Source: Thermoanaerobacterium thermosaccharolyticum DSM 571 (GTDB lineage Bacteria; Bacillota; Thermoanaerobacteria; Thermoanaerobacterales; Thermoanaerobacteraceae). Taken from it: a stretch of DNA of 64,000 bases. The position numbers were made by a program, and so were the translations under genes. The notes beneath the pieces were generated by a model. The model was not told where the DNA came from. It did no database searches and saw nothing but the letters and a program-made list of their open reading frames with translations. Location of the stretch: contig NC_014410.1 of NCBI RefSeq assembly GCF_000145615.1, positions 1,468,001-1,532,000 on the forward strand, given 5' to 3'. Numbering within the stretch: the stretch's first letter is position 1; the number at the start of each line of letters is the position of its first letter. Below are positions 17,321 through 27,293 of the stretch, one piece after another.

Positions 17321-18280
17321 TCACTCAAACAATGCTCTAACAAATTTTTCTGAATCAAATTCTTGAAGGTCGTCTATTCCTTCTCCCACCCCAATAAACC
17401 TTACTGGTATATCAAGCTCGGATTTTATCGATATTACAATGCCGCCTTTCGCTGTGCCATCAAGCTTCGTCAAAATAATTCCAGTTACATTTACTGCTTC
17501 TTTAAAGATTTTTGCTTGCTGTACCGCATTTTGACCCGTTGTAGCATCTAAAACTAATAAAGTCTCAATATTTGAATTATCAAATTCCCTTTGAGCTACT
17601 CTATATATTTTTTTTAGTTCCTCCATGAGATTTTTTTTGTTGTGGAGCCTTCCTGCTGTATCGCACAAAATTATGTCAGCGCCTCTCGCCTTTGCCGCTT
17701 TTATACCATCAAATACTACTGATGCTGGATCAGAACCTTCTTCATGTCTTATTATTTCGCAATTATTTCTGCTTGCCCAAACTTCTAATTGATCTATTGC
17801 TGCAGCTCTAAATGTATCTGCAGCCACAAGCAAAACTTTCTTACCTTCATTTTTATATTTATTAGCAAGCTTGCCAATTGTGGTTGTTTTACCTACACCA
17901 TTAACTCCGACAATTAAAATCATAGCTGGAGATGTTATATTGAATGGTTTTTCATTAGCATCCATGATGTTGTATATTTCTTCTGCAAGTAGATCCTTTA
18001 TCTTATCGGCTTCTTTTATTTTTTGTTCCTTTGCTTTAATCTTAATATTATCTATAATTTTTTCAGTCGTGATTACACCAACATCAGCTAAAATTAAAAT
18101 TTCTTCTAATTCTTCAAATAATTCGTCATCTATTTTCCTTCCTAAAGACAAAATGCCATCAATTTTTGCCGTAAAATTATTTCTTGTCCTAGTTAATCCA
18201 TCTTTTAATTTTTGATATAGTCCTTTTTTGTCTTTTTCATTAGCATCTTCTTTTTTATTTTTCTTAAAGAAATTTAACAT
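17321..18280 (-). CDS. ftsY: Signal recognition particle receptor FtsY
   Basis: A 319-residue membrane-associated GTPase, the SRP receptor. A short charged N-terminus (FFKKNKKEDANEKDKKG) replaces the long acidic domain of E. coli. The NG domain follows with G1 GVNGVGKTTTIGKLA, DTAGRLHN and TKLDGTAKGG. The ATG at 18280 is preferred, with AAAGGA nine bases upstream; an earlier ATG abuts that site. smc lies 15 bases upstream (rnc-smc-ftsY order). The usual next gene ylxM is displaced by 10.6 kb. Confidence 0.95.
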   Translation of the reverse strand: MLNFFKKNKKEDANEKDKKGLYQKLKDGLTRTRNNFTAKIDGILSLGRKIDDELFEELEEILILADVGVITTEKIIDNIKIKAKEQKIKEADKIKDLLAEEIYNIMDANEKPFNITSPAMILIVGVNGVGKTTTIGKLANKYKNEGKKVLLVAADTFRAAAIDQLEVWASRNNCEIIRHEEGSDPASVVFDGIKAAKARGADIILCDTAGRLHNKKNLMEELKKIYRVAQREFDNSNIETLLVLDATTGQNAVQQAKIFKEAVNVTGIILTKLDGTAKGGIVISIKSELDIPVRFIGVGEGIDDLQEFDSEKFVRALFE

Positions 18281-18295
18281 ACTCTGCATTCCTTT

Positions 18296-21200
18296 CTAAA
18301 CAGTTTCTAATTTCAATGATAATAATTTTGAAACACCTTTTTCCTGCATAGTAACTCCATATAAAGTATCAGCTACAGACATAGTACCTTTTCTGTGCGT
18401 AACTACAATAAACTGTGAATCTTTAGAAAGTTCCTTCAGGTATGATGCAAACCTGTCCACATTTGCATCGTCAAGTGCTGCATCAATCTCATCAAGTATG
18501 CAAAATGGAGTAGGTCTTATTAATATCATAGCAAATAATAACGATATTGCAACTAATGCTTTCTCACCACCAGATAAAAGAGAAATATTTTGCAATTTTT
18601 TGCCAGGTGGCTGAACATTGATTTCTATTCCGGTATTCAACAGATCATCTGGATTTGTTAAAATTAATTCTGCCCGTCCACCACCAAATAATTTTTTAAA
18701 TGTCTCTTTAAATTGGGTTTCAATTAATTCAAAATTATCTTTAAATTTTGTTTTTATAATTTTATTAGTTTCCTCAATAATAGAATTAAGCGAATTCCTT
18801 GCATCTACCAAATCATCATATTGTTTTTTTAAAAAATCAAATCTTTCCTTTAAGTTTCTATATTCTTCTATAGAATTTAGATTAACTACGCCCAAATCTC
18901 TTATCATTGCAGCAAGTTTTAATGAACGTTGCCTCAACGTTGAGATGCTTTCATCGATTAAGTACGATTTAGCATTTCCAATTGTTATTTCATAATCTTC
19001 CCAAAGTCGATTTTTAATATTCTCTATTTCCATCTCAATCTTTTGAATATTTAAATCCAAGCCTCGTTCTTTTTCTAATCTCTTTGAGTGTTCCTTCTCC
19101 AAAATAATTAACTCATTTTTAGCATCATTGTTTTTATCTACTTTCTGATTCAACATATCTTCAAGTTTTTGTATCTTGTTACTGGTCAATTTTAACTTAT
19201 CATTTAAAGCGACATTTTCCTCTATAGATTTTTGCTTAGCTTCCTCATACGTTATTTTATAACTTTCGTACTTATTAAGGCTGCTTTCAATTTCACTGAT
19301 GTATTTTATCGTATTTTCATATTCTAATTGTTTTTCATTTAACTTAGAAATATCATTTTGTAAATTTTGCTCATATCTTGCCAATTCTATCTTTAAATCT
19401 GTAATTTCTGCCTCTAGCTTATTTAACAAGCCATTATTATTATCACGGTTGTCCTTGTATTCTTTAATTATTCTATCTAAGGATGATTTTTTTTCACTGA
19501 GGATAGAAATTTTATCTTTATAACTTTCAATTTCTTTGTTATAGTTTTCTATAGCTTCTTCTATTTGACTTTTTTCTATTTCGTTATCTTTTATAATGGC
19601 AGATAATTTTTCTATTTCGCTCTCTAAAGTCACTTTGTTCTTTGTATATTCAGCAAAAATAATTTCTCTATTGTTAATATCCTTTGATAAATTATCCAGC
19701 TTTTCCTTGATTGACTCTGTCTTTCTCATTAAGCCTTCTTTTGACTTTTCAAATTCTTTCAAATCTTTTTCTAGTTTATCACATCTAATACTTGCATATT
19801 TAATGTCTTCCTTGCGTTTTAATATGTTTTGAGATTTGTGATTAATGCTTCCGCCAGTTATTGAGCCTCCAGGATTTATAACTTCGCCTTTTAACGTGAC
19901 TATTTTATATTGGTTTTTAAATTTTCTTGTCAGTAAAAGTGCCGTATCAATATCCCTTGTTATTATTACTCTTCCTAGAATAAATTTTATAGCTTTCTCA
20001 ATTCTTTTGTCGTACTCTATTATATCAGAAGCCAATCCTACAACACCATCGACATTATCTAGTGATTGATCAAATGATTTATAGCTTATATTATCAAGCG
20101 GTAAAAATGTCGCTCTTCCAAAATTGTTTTTCTTTAAGATCGATATTAAATCTTTTGCATCATCTGTAGTTTTTGTGATGACATCTTGAATAGCTGAACC
20201 TAAAGCTATTTCAATGGCCAATGAATATTCACTTTTTACTTTAATCAGTTCACCAACAACACCTAATACATTTTGCTTAACTTTGTTATCAGTTTCAACG
20301 TATTTCATCAAGTTCTTTATGCTGTAGCTATAGCCTTCATAATCTCTGTCCATTTCTCTTAAGACTTTAAGTCTTGATAAATTGCTATTATATTCATTTA
20401 GCATTCTTCCATATTCTTCATTTCTGATTTTGATTTCATTTTCTAAAGCATTTAAATCAGTTTCAACAGAATTCTTTTCACTATACAATTTTTTTATTTC
20501 ATCTTTAAGCGATTGTATATTACTGCTTATTTTAAATATTTCTTCTTTTTTATTGTTTATATCGCCAAGCAACATTTCTTGTGTTTTATTTAATTCATTT
20601 AATTTTTCCACCATGTTATTTTTCATTAACTCAGTAGTTCCAAGATTGTTTTTATTTTCCGCAATCTCGTTTAAAATGTCTACGATGTCTTCCTTAGCGG
20701 TTTCCACTTCTATTTGTTTCATATCAGCTTCTTCTTTTATCGAATTATATTTTAAAGTAAGATCATTTAGATTAGCCTCCAATTCCATCTTTCTTGATTC
20801 TAATCTCTTTATGTCATTTTTAATATTCTCTATGTCTTTTAATACTGTGGTGGATTTAGTTTTTCCTTCATCCAATGATTTTTTTAGTCTATCGATATTC
20901 TCTTGGCTATTTTTAATTTTTTCGTTTAAAAGATCTATTTTCCCATTTATAGTTTCTATATCATTTAGAGAATTAAAATAATCTTCTTTGTTTATATCTA
21001 ATTCTTTCTTCAAATTGTTGATTTCTGATTCTTCATTATCAAGAGTTTTATTTCGATCTTCAATTTCTGATTGAAATTTTAATATCTCTTTTTCAATAAT
21101 ATCTTGTTCTTCTTTAAGATTATTTAGCTTTTTAAACAATTCCTCTACATCAAAATAATGTATTGTTATATCTACTCGTTTTTTCTCTTCTTGCAACTTT

Positions 21201-21847
21201 GTATACATTTCAGCTTTTTCTTTTTGCTCATATAACGGCTCTAATTGATTTTGAATCTCACAAAGTATATCATTTATTCTATTTATGTTTTCGTTAGTAG
21301 CAATCAACTTCTTTAAAGCTTCTTCTTTTTTGTATTTGTATTTTGATATTCCGGATGCTTCTTCAAATATTTGTCTTCTGTCCTCAGGCCTAGATACTAA
21401 TATCTCGTCTATTTTACCTTGACCTATAATAGAATATCCATCTCTTCCAATTCCCGTATCCATAAACAATTCATATACATCTTTTAGCCTGCACTGAGTT
21501 TTATTAATATAAAATTCACTTTCGCCAGACCTAAATATTTTTCTAGTAATAACGACTTCTGTAAAATCCAGTGGCAACGTGTGATCGCTATTATCCAGCG
21601 TCAAATTAACTTCTGCAAAGCTTAAAGGCTTTCTCTTATCCGTACCGACAAATATTACGTCCTCCAATTTATTGCCCCTTAAGCTTTTAATGCTTTGTTC
21701 TCCCAAAACCAGCCTTACAGCATCTGATATGTTGCTTTTGCCACTCCCATTTGGACCAACTATCGCCGTTATTCCCTTTTCAAAATTTAACACAACCTTA
21801 TCAGCAAAGGATTTAAATCCTATTATTTCTAATCTTTTTAAAAACAT
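18296..21847 (-). CDS. smc: Chromosome segregation protein SMC
   Basis: An 1183-residue condensin ATPase that organises and separates chromosomes with ScpA and ScpB (not in the window). Walker A GPNGSGKS is at residues 31-38, then a long coiled coil, the hinge around 510-680 (VLGVVGELIKVKSEYSLAIE, then INPGGSITGGS), and a second coil. The C-terminal head has LSGGEKALVAISLLFA and Walker B ILDEIDAALDD. The ATG at 21847 is preceded by GGAGGG; the 23 upstream in-frame codons read back into the spoVS terminator and are not believable. Length is typical. Confidence 0.97.
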   Translation of the reverse strand: MFLKRLEIIGFKSFADKVVLNFEKGITAIVGPNGSGKSNISDAVRLVLGEQSIKSLRGNKLEDVIFVGTDKRKPLSFAEVNLTLDNSDHTLPLDFTEVVITRKIFRSGESEFYINKTQCRLKDVYELFMDTGIGRDGYSIIGQGKIDEILVSRPEDRRQIFEEASGISKYKYKKEEALKKLIATNENINRINDILCEIQNQLEPLYEQKEKAEMYTKLQEEKKRVDITIHYFDVEELFKKLNNLKEEQDIIEKEILKFQSEIEDRNKTLDNEESEINNLKKELDINKEDYFNSLNDIETINGKIDLLNEKIKNSQENIDRLKKSLDEGKTKSTTVLKDIENIKNDIKRLESRKMELEANLNDLTLKYNSIKEEADMKQIEVETAKEDIVDILNEIAENKNNLGTTELMKNNMVEKLNELNKTQEMLLGDINNKKEEIFKISSNIQSLKDEIKKLYSEKNSVETDLNALENEIKIRNEEYGRMLNEYNSNLSRLKVLREMDRDYEGYSYSIKNLMKYVETDNKVKQNVLGVVGELIKVKSEYSLAIEIALGSAIQDVITKTTDDAKDLISILKKNNFGRATFLPLDNISYKSFDQSLDNVDGVVGLASDIIEYDKRIEKAIKFILGRVIITRDIDTALLLTRKFKNQYKIVTLKGEVINPGGSITGGSINHKSQNILKRKEDIKYASIRCDKLEKDLKEFEKSKEGLMRKTESIKEKLDNLSKDINNREIIFAEYTKNKVTLESEIEKLSAIIKDNEIEKSQIEEAIENYNKEIESYKDKISILSEKKSSLDRIIKEYKDNRDNNNGLLNKLEAEITDLKIELARYEQNLQNDISKLNEKQLEYENTIKYISEIESSLNKYESYKITYEEAKQKSIEENVALNDKLKLTSNKIQKLEDMLNQKVDKNNDAKNELIILEKEHSKRLEKERGLDLNIQKIEMEIENIKNRLWEDYEITIGNAKSYLIDESISTLRQRSLKLAAMIRDLGVVNLNSIEEYRNLKERFDFLKKQYDDLVDARNSLNSIIEETNKIIKTKFKDNFELIETQFKETFKKLFGGGRAELILTNPDDLLNTGIEINVQPPGKKLQNISLLSGGEKALVAISLLFAMILIRPTPFCILDEIDAALDDANVDRFASYLKELSKDSQFIVVTHRKGTMSVADTLYGVTMQEKGVSKLLSLKLETV

Positions 21848-21898
21848 AAGACCCTCCAAGTTTTTAATGTTGTCAAAAGAAAGCAACTTTTCATACAA

Positions 21899-21934
21899 GA
21901 TAATTAAAACCTGCATCAGCAGGTTTTAATTATC
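21899..21934 (-). terminator. Strong hairpin terminator after spoVS
   Basis: Perfect 16-base arms (21899-21914 and 21919-21934) around ATCA, overlapping the spoVS stop codon. The minus-strand 3' arm contains TTTTAATTATC. It separates the sporulation gene from smc. Confidence 0.8.
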
Positions 21935-22190
21935 TTGGCTCAACTATGAACTTTATAGCTGTCCGGGTCTCCCCTTCTATTTCTATCTCTGAAAAAGCAG
22001 GTATAGTAATTAAATCTATACCATTAGGTGCCACAAATCCTCTTGCGATTGCTATCGCTTTTACAGCTTGATTTACGGCCCCTGCTCCAACAGCCTGTAT
22101 TTCAGCTACAGACTTGTCTCTTAATACTGCTGCCAACGCTCCTGCTACAGATTTAGGTTGAGATTTAGCTGATACTTTTAGAACCTCCAC
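21930..22190 (-). CDS. spoVS: Stage V sporulation protein S (SpoVS)
   Basis: An 86-residue Alba-fold protein needed for late sporulation and coat assembly in Bacillus. It starts VLKVSAKSQPKSVAGALAAV and ends FSEIEIEGETRTAIKF, both diagnostic and highly conserved. The GTG at 22190 follows GGAGG with an eight-base spacer. Upstream lies a close match to the sigma-H consensus. A strong terminator follows. Confidence 0.96.
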   Translation of the reverse strand: MEVLKVSAKSQPKSVAGALAAVLRDKSVAEIQAVGAGAVNQAVKAIAIARGFVAPNGIDLITIPAFSEIEIEGETRTAIKFIVEPR

Positions 22191-22235
22191 TATAATAACC
22201 TCCTTAGTAGAATTGAAAATGAATACAAAATATAT

Positions 22236-22262
22236 ATTCTATATATATTTATTAAATCCTTC
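22236..22262 (-). promoter_or_regulatory. Sigma-H-type promoter of spoVS
   Basis: On the minus strand GAAGGATTT (22254-22262), 11 bases, then ATAGAAT (22236-22242), fitting the Bacillus sigma-H pattern RnAGGAwWW-N11/12-RnnGAAT. It ends about 45 bases upstream of the spoVS start. spoVS is sigma-H-dependent in B. subtilis, which supports the reading. Confidence 0.75.
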
Positions 22263-22286
22263 TTTTTATAAAAAATTTTTTAAAGA

Positions 22287-23350
22287 TTATATAGTGGATT
22301 TATTTATGTAATTTTCTATCGAGTCTTTGTATAATTGACCATTAAATCCTACATATACACTATCTTCTGGAATATCAGCCATTTGAATTATCTTTATTTC
22401 TGTATCATATTTTGTTTCTAAATAAATCTTATTTCTCTTCTTTTGTCCTACCATAGTTGATGTTGACCGAGGATTAGTATAAATGTCTACTAATCCATCT
22501 TTTATGCCGTTATTTTGAAATATACTATCTAAAATATCTTTCACAATTGATGATTTAACTAATTGCCCAAAGGCAGGATGAAAAGGACCTGCCACAACAT
22601 CTTTACTAATATTAATATCCTCAGTTGCTTGTAATCCGATTCTAATTACATCTATACCATTTTTTTAAATTTTATATACAGTATTTTTGATAATTCTACG
22701 GCGCTTTCTAAATCAATCGGTTCATATACACCGTTTTTATACATCTTTTCAAGATAAGTACCTTTTACAACAAGAGTTGGGTAAATCCTTACAAATTCCG
22801 GCTGCAGAGAAATTATTTCATTGGCTGTTTTTAACGATTTCTGCCTGTTATCTCCAGGCAGACCTATCATCATTTGCAGCCCTAATGTAAAACCATATTT
22901 TCTTATTAATTTTGAAGCATTGCAAACATCATCTGCAGTATGACCTCTTAAGCTTTTCAATAGTACATCTCCATCCATGCTTTGTACGCCAAGTTCTATA
23001 ATTGAGACACCATATTTTTTTAAATTATCAAGAATAGCTTCATCTATATAATCAGGCCTTGTTGAAAGACGTATCGCATCAATTTCACCTGATTTAATAT
23101 ACTTTTGGGCTATGCTTAAAAATTTCTTTTGCTTTTCCAAAGGTATTCCTGTAAAACTCCCTCCATAAAAAGAGACTTCAATATGCGATTCATTTGGTAT
23201 AGTTTTTAGATATTCCTTTATAGTATTATCCACATATTCTTCATCAATCTTGGACTTAAAACCAGTAATCTCATCTTGATTGCAAAATACACATTTATGT
23301 GGACATCCTAAATGCGGTATAAAAATTGGTATAATGTAAATATTATTCAT
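22287..23350 (-). pseudogene. Radical SAM protein (Elp3/YhcC-like), apparent single-base frameshift
   Basis: Two adjoining frames make one protein of about 350 residues. The first 232 residues (23350 to 22652) hold the radical SAM motif CPHKCVFCNQDEITG, FYGGSFTGIP and LGVQSMD. In a run of seven A residues (minus strand, 22660-22666) the frame ends early; one more A would restore KNGIDVIRIGLQATEDIN and lead into the second frame, AGPFHPAFGQLVKS to the stop at 22287. The family modifies tRNA or acts in related radical chemistry; the exact reaction is unknown. The start overlaps the rnc stop (ATGA). It could be a true pseudogene, a homopolymer sequencing error, or a gene read by transcriptional slippage. 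Confidence 0.8.
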
Positions 23351-24045
23351 TTCAACCCCATCTTACTTAAAGCTTCCATAGCAGCATATTGTTCAGCTTC
23401 TTTTTTACTTCTTCCCATGCCTCTGCCAAGTCTATTTTCACCAACATAAACTTCTATTACAAACATTTTGTTATGATCAGGGCCATATTCATCTGTGAGC
23501 TTATAGATTATTTTTTCTGACCCCATTTTCTGTGTTACTTCTTGTAATTTTGTCTTATAATCACGATATATTAGTCCGCTCAACACTTCTTTTATTATTT
23601 CATCAAAAAGCCTTAAAACTATATCACTTGCAGTTTTAAGATCTGAATCTAGATAAATGGCCGCTATCAACGCCTCCATAGCATCTGCAAGAATAGACTC
23701 TCTATTGCGGCCACCAGTCATCTCTTCGCCTTTTCCCATAAGCAAATATTTGCCAAGCTCTATTTCTCTGGCACATCTGGCAAGGGAGGGTTCACAAACT
23801 ATTTCCGACCTGTACTTAGATAAATATCCTTCTTCTAGATCACTTCTACTTTTATACAGGTATTCACTAATTATAATGCTTAGAACAGAATCCCCTAAAA
23901 ATTCCAATCTTTCATTGCTTATACCTATATTTTTGCTTTCATTAGCCCACGAACTGTGTGCTAATGCATTTTTAAGCAATTTTTTATTATTAAAAACATA
24001 GCCAATATTTTTCTCAAGATTTTCATATTTCTCGCTGGTTTCCAT
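23347..24045 (-). CDS. rnc: Ribonuclease III
   Basis: A 232-residue double-strand-specific endoribonuclease that processes rRNA precursors and structured mRNAs. The catalytic signature NERLEFLGDSVLSI lies near residues 43-56, with further acidic residues in DAMEALIAAIYLD. The C-terminal dsRNA-binding domain (about 158-230) ends KKEAEQYAAMEALSKM. It sits between fabF and the radical SAM gene, in the classic acpP-fabF-rnc-smc-ftsY order. The stop overlaps the next start by four bases. Confidence 0.97.
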   Translation of the reverse strand: METSEKYENLEKNIGYVFNNKKLLKNALAHSSWANESKNIGISNERLEFLGDSVLSIIISEYLYKSRSDLEEGYLSKYRSEIVCEPSLARCAREIELGKYLLMGKGEEMTGGRNRESILADAMEALIAAIYLDSDLKTASDIVLRLFDEIIKEVLSGLIYRDYKTKLQEVTQKMGSEKIIYKLTDEYGPDHNKMFVIEVYVGENRLGRGMGRSKKEAEQYAAMEALSKMGLK

Positions 24046-24058
24046 GATTGTTCCTCTT

Positions 24059-25288
24059 TCAATATTTTTTGAATACTAATGTAGCATTATGTCCCCCAAA
24101 ACCAAATGAATTTGATAAAGCATAATTTATTTCCATTTCTAATGCCTTGTTTGGAACATAATCTAAATCACACTCAGGATCTGGCGTCTCATAATTAATC
24201 GTAGGTGGAACAATTCCATTCTTAATCGCAAGTACTGTTGCTACTGCTTCGACAGCCCCTGATGCTCCAAGCATATGGCCAGTCATAGATTTTGTTGAAC
24301 TAACTTTTAGCTTGTACGCATGTTGTCCAAATACATTTTTAATTGCCATAGTTTCATACTTGTCATTGTATTCTGTAGAAGTTCCATGTGCATTAATATA
24401 ATCTATATCTTCAGGAATAATGTCAGCATCCTTTAAAGCTAGTTTCATCGCCCTCGCTGCACCCGCGCCTTCAGGCGCTGGAGCCGTAATATGATATGCA
24501 TCAGCAGTAGCTCCGTAGCCTACAATTTCACAGTAAATTTTTGCACCTCTTTTTATAGCATGCTCTAGCGATTCAAGTATAAGCGTCGCTGAGCCTTCCC
24601 CCATTATAAAACCATCTCTATTGGCGTCGAAGGGTCTACATGCTGTTTTAGGATCATCATTTGTAGACATTGCTTTCATCGAACAAAATCCTGCAATTGC
24701 TAGAGGTGTTATAGCAGCTTCGCTTCCGCCTGTTACAATTACGTCAGCATCGCCTCTTTCAATAACCTTGAAGGCATCACCTATGGCGTTTGTACTGGAA
24801 GCACAAGCGTTAACTATTGTCTCATTATGCCCTTTAAGACCAAAAGTAATAGATATTAGTCCTGCAGCCATATCTGCTATCATCATTGGAACAAAAAACG
24901 GACTTACTCTACCAGGACCTTTCTCTTTTAGTATATTTTGCTGATTTTCTAATGTCTCTATACCGCCTATTCCAGATCCATATATAACTCCTATTCTATC
25001 TAGATCTTCTTTCTCTAAGTCAAGCCCAGAATCAATCAAAGCCATTTTTGCAGATGCCAACGCAAATTGTGTAAATCTGTCCATTCTTTTTGCTTCTTTT
25101 TTATCTATATATTCAGTTGGTTCAAAATCTTTTACTTCGGCTGCTAATTTCGTAGGATATGAGGAAACATCAAATCTCGTGACTTTATCAATTCCAGACC
25201 TGCCATTAATAAGTGAATCCCACAGCTCATCTATGCTATTTCCAATTGGAGTTATAGCTCCTATACCAGTTATTACAACCCTGTTCAT
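24059..25288 (-). CDS. fabF: 3-oxoacyl-ACP synthase II (FabF)
   Basis: A 409-residue condensing enzyme that elongates acyl-ACP with malonyl-ACP in type II fatty-acid synthesis. The Cys-His-His triad is visible: [13 protein letters not shown] (Cys about 163), [11 protein letters not shown], and [14 protein letters not shown]. It begins [22 protein letters not shown] precedes the start. It follows acpP after a strong hairpin. Confidence 0.97.
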   Translation of the reverse strand: MNRVVITGIGAITPIGNSIDELWDSLINGRSGIDKVTRFDVSSYPTKLAAEVKDFEPTEYIDKKEAKRMDRFTQFALASAKMALIDSGLDLEKEDLDRIGVIYGSGIGGIETLENQQNILKEKGPGRVSPFFVPMMIADMAAGLISITFGLKGHNETIVNACASSTNAIGDAFKVIERGDADVIVTGGSEAAITPLAIAGFCSMKAMSTNDDPKTACRPFDANRDGFIMGEGSATLILESLEHAIKRGAKIYCEIVGYGATADAYHITAPAPEGAGAARAMKLALKDADIIPEDIDYINAHGTSTEYNDKYETMAIKNVFGQHAYKLKVSSTKSMTGHMLGASGAVEAVATVLAIKNGIVPPTINYETPDPECDLDYVPNKALEMEINYALSNSFGFGGHNATLVFKKY

Positions 25289-25318
25289 AGATAATCCTCC
25301 GTTAAATAAATTATCGAA

Positions 25319-25344
25319 TTAAGTCCCGCAAAAGCGGGACTTAA
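25319..25344 (-). terminator. Stable hairpin between acpP and fabF
   Basis: Perfect 11-base arms (25319-25329 and 25334-25344) with a four-base loop, two bases after the acpP stop. On the minus strand the downstream T-tract is poor, so it may act as an mRNA 3'-stabilising stem or a partial terminator that raises acpP over fabF. Confidence 0.6.
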
Positions 25345-25346
25345 TA

Positions 25347-25577
25347 TTATTTTTCGAGATTTTTTAAATACTCTACTACATCACCAACAGTTTTAATTTT
25401 TTCCGCATCTTCATCAGGAATTTCAACATCAAATTCTTCCTCAAGTGCCATAATTAATTCAACAATATCTAGAGAATCTGCTCCAAGGTCATCTATAAAA
25501 GATGATTCCATAGTAACTTCTTCTGGATCTACGCCTAATTGCTCTACAATAATATCTCTAATTTTTTCAAACTCCAT
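25347..25577 (-). CDS. acpP: Acyl carrier protein
   Basis: A 76-residue acidic four-helix carrier. The phosphopantetheine attachment serine lies in [13 protein letters not shown] (Ser about 36). The ATG at 25577 has GAGGTG upstream; the GTG three codons earlier falls in that Shine-Dalgarno. Placed between fabG and fabF, as is common. ACP is needed at higher levels than the enzymes, which fits the hairpin behind it. Confidence 0.98.
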   Translation of the reverse strand: MEFEKIRDIIVEQLGVDPEEVTMESSFIDDLGADSLDIVELIMALEEEFDVEIPDEDAEKIKTVGDVVEYLKNLEK

Positions 25578-25617
25578 AAAGTTCACCTCCTCTCAAAACA
25601 CTCATATTAGAATAATA

Positions 25618-26361
25618 TTACATTACCATTCCTCCGTCAACATTAATTACCTGTCCTGTAATATAATCTGAAGCATTGCTGGCAAGAAAAGATACTACAT
25701 TTGCTATATCCTGTGGTTTTCCTGCTCTTTTTAATGGAATTAAATTTATCATTGCAGATTTTACAGAATCACTTAATATTTCTGTCATGTTAGTTTCTAT
25801 AAAACCCGGTGCAACTGCATTGACTGTAATGCCGCGCGATGCCAATTCTTTTGCCAAAGATTTTGTCAATCCGATAATTCCCGCCTTTGATGCCGCATAA
25901 TTCGCCTGCCCAGCATTTCCAACAACACCTACTACTGAGGATATATTTATAATTTTACCTTTTCTTCTTTTTATCATATACTTAGAAACAAATTTTATTA
26001 CATTAAAAGCTCCCTTTAAATTTATATTTAACACATTATCCCAATCCTCTTCTGACATTCGAAGAATCAAATTATCTCTAGTAATTCCGGCATTGTTAAC
26101 TACAACATCGATATGGCCATATTTTTCTATGATGCTATCAATCATTTTTTCAACTTCTCTATAATCAGAAATATCACATTTAATTGCATATGCGTCTACA
26201 CCGAATTTCTTGGCTTCTAAAACTGTGTCATCAGCATCTTTTGAACTTTTTGAATAATTAATGACGACATTGTAACCATCTTCTGCTAGTTTTAAGGCGA
26301 TAGCCTTGCCTATCCCTCTTCCGCCTCCTGTCACTAATGCCGTTTTGACTTCCTTTTCCAT
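25618..26361 (-). CDS. fabG: 3-oxoacyl-ACP reductase (FabG)
   Basis: A 247-residue short-chain dehydrogenase that reduces 3-oxoacyl-ACP with NADPH. The nucleotide motif TGGGRGIGKAIA and the catalytic YAASKAGI (Tyr-x3-Lys) are present, with NNAG and a C-terminal TGQVINVDGGMVM. The start overlaps the fabD stop by one base. Part of the fabH-K-D-G run. Confidence 0.97.
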   Translation of the reverse strand: MEKEVKTALVTGGGRGIGKAIALKLAEDGYNVVINYSKSSKDADDTVLEAKKFGVDAYAIKCDISDYREVEKMIDSIIEKYGHIDVVVNNAGITRDNLILRMSEEDWDNVLNINLKGAFNVIKFVSKYMIKRRKGKIINISSVVGVVGNAGQANYAASKAGIIGLTKSLAKELASRGITVNAVAPGFIETNMTEILSDSVKSAMINLIPLKRAGKPQDIANVVSFLASNASDYITGQVINVDGGMVM

Positions 26362-27293
26362 TAATTTACCTCCAAACTCGATAAAAGTTTATCAAGTGTG
26401 CCCATATCTTCAAAATTAACCGCTTTTTTGGTCTTATCTATCCTCTTCATAAATCCTGTCAATGTTTTACCTGGACCTATCTCAATAAATGTATCTACAT
26501 GATCTTCAATCATTCTTCGTATAGATTGCTCCCATAAAACAGGGCTGCTTACCTGTTTAACCAACATTTTTTTTACTTCATCTATTCTTTCATAGTCTGC
26601 AGTAACATTAGTTATGACAGGAACAGACATATCATATGTATAAATCTCTTTCAAATCTTCTTCCAGCTTAAAACCAGCTTCTTTAAGCATGCTGCAGTGG
26701 AATGGAGCACTTACTGGAAGCATAACAGCTTTTTTCGCACCTTTTGCCTTAGCTATTTCAACAGCCTTTTCTAATGCTTTAATTTCACCTGCTATTGACA
26801 ACTGACCTGGACAATTATAATTCGCCGGCTCCACAATTCCAACATCTTTTACATCACAACATATGTTTTCTACAGTTTCATTATCAAGTCCTATAATCGC
26901 TGCCATTCCTCCGATTCCTATAGGAACAGCATTTTGCATATATTCGCCTCTCTTTTTTACAAGCCTCACTGCATCCTTAAACGATAGCACACCTGAATAC
27001 ACAAGCGCACTGTATTCTCCTAAACTTAAACCAGCAGTTACATCTGCTTTTAAGCCTTTATTTGATAAAACTTTTGTCAGCGCAATGCTTACCGTTAAAA
27101 TAGCTGGTTGCGTGTTTTCAGTCTTCATAAGTTCTTCATCGGGGCCTTCAAAGCAAAGTCTTGCGATATCATATCCTAATGAATCATTAGCTTCTTCAAA
27201 AATCTCTCTTGCTTCACTAAAGTTATCATAGATTTCTTTTCCCATTCCAGTATACTGTGCACCTTGACCTGGATAAATAAATGCAATTTTCAT
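26361..27293 (-). CDS. fabD: Malonyl-CoA:ACP transacylase (FabD)
   Basis: A 310-residue enzyme that moves malonyl groups from CoA to ACP. The serine nucleophile lies in GLSLGEYSAL (about residue 90), the partner His in APFHCSML, and a conserved QP motif in QPAILTVS. It begins IAFIYPGQGAQYTGMG. One-base overlaps with both neighbours show tight coupling. Confidence 0.97.
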   Translation of the reverse strand: MKIAFIYPGQGAQYTGMGKEIYDNFSEAREIFEEANDSLGYDIARLCFEGPDEELMKTENTQPAILTVSIALTKVLSNKGLKADVTAGLSLGEYSALVYSGVLSFKDAVRLVKKRGEYMQNAVPIGIGGMAAIIGLDNETVENICCDVKDVGIVEPANYNCPGQLSIAGEIKALEKAVEIAKAKGAKKAVMLPVSAPFHCSMLKEAGFKLEEDLKEIYTYDMSVPVITNVTADYERIDEVKKMLVKQVSSPVLWEQSIRRMIEDHVDTFIEIGPGKTLTGFMKRIDKTKKAVNFEDMGTLDKLLSSLEVN

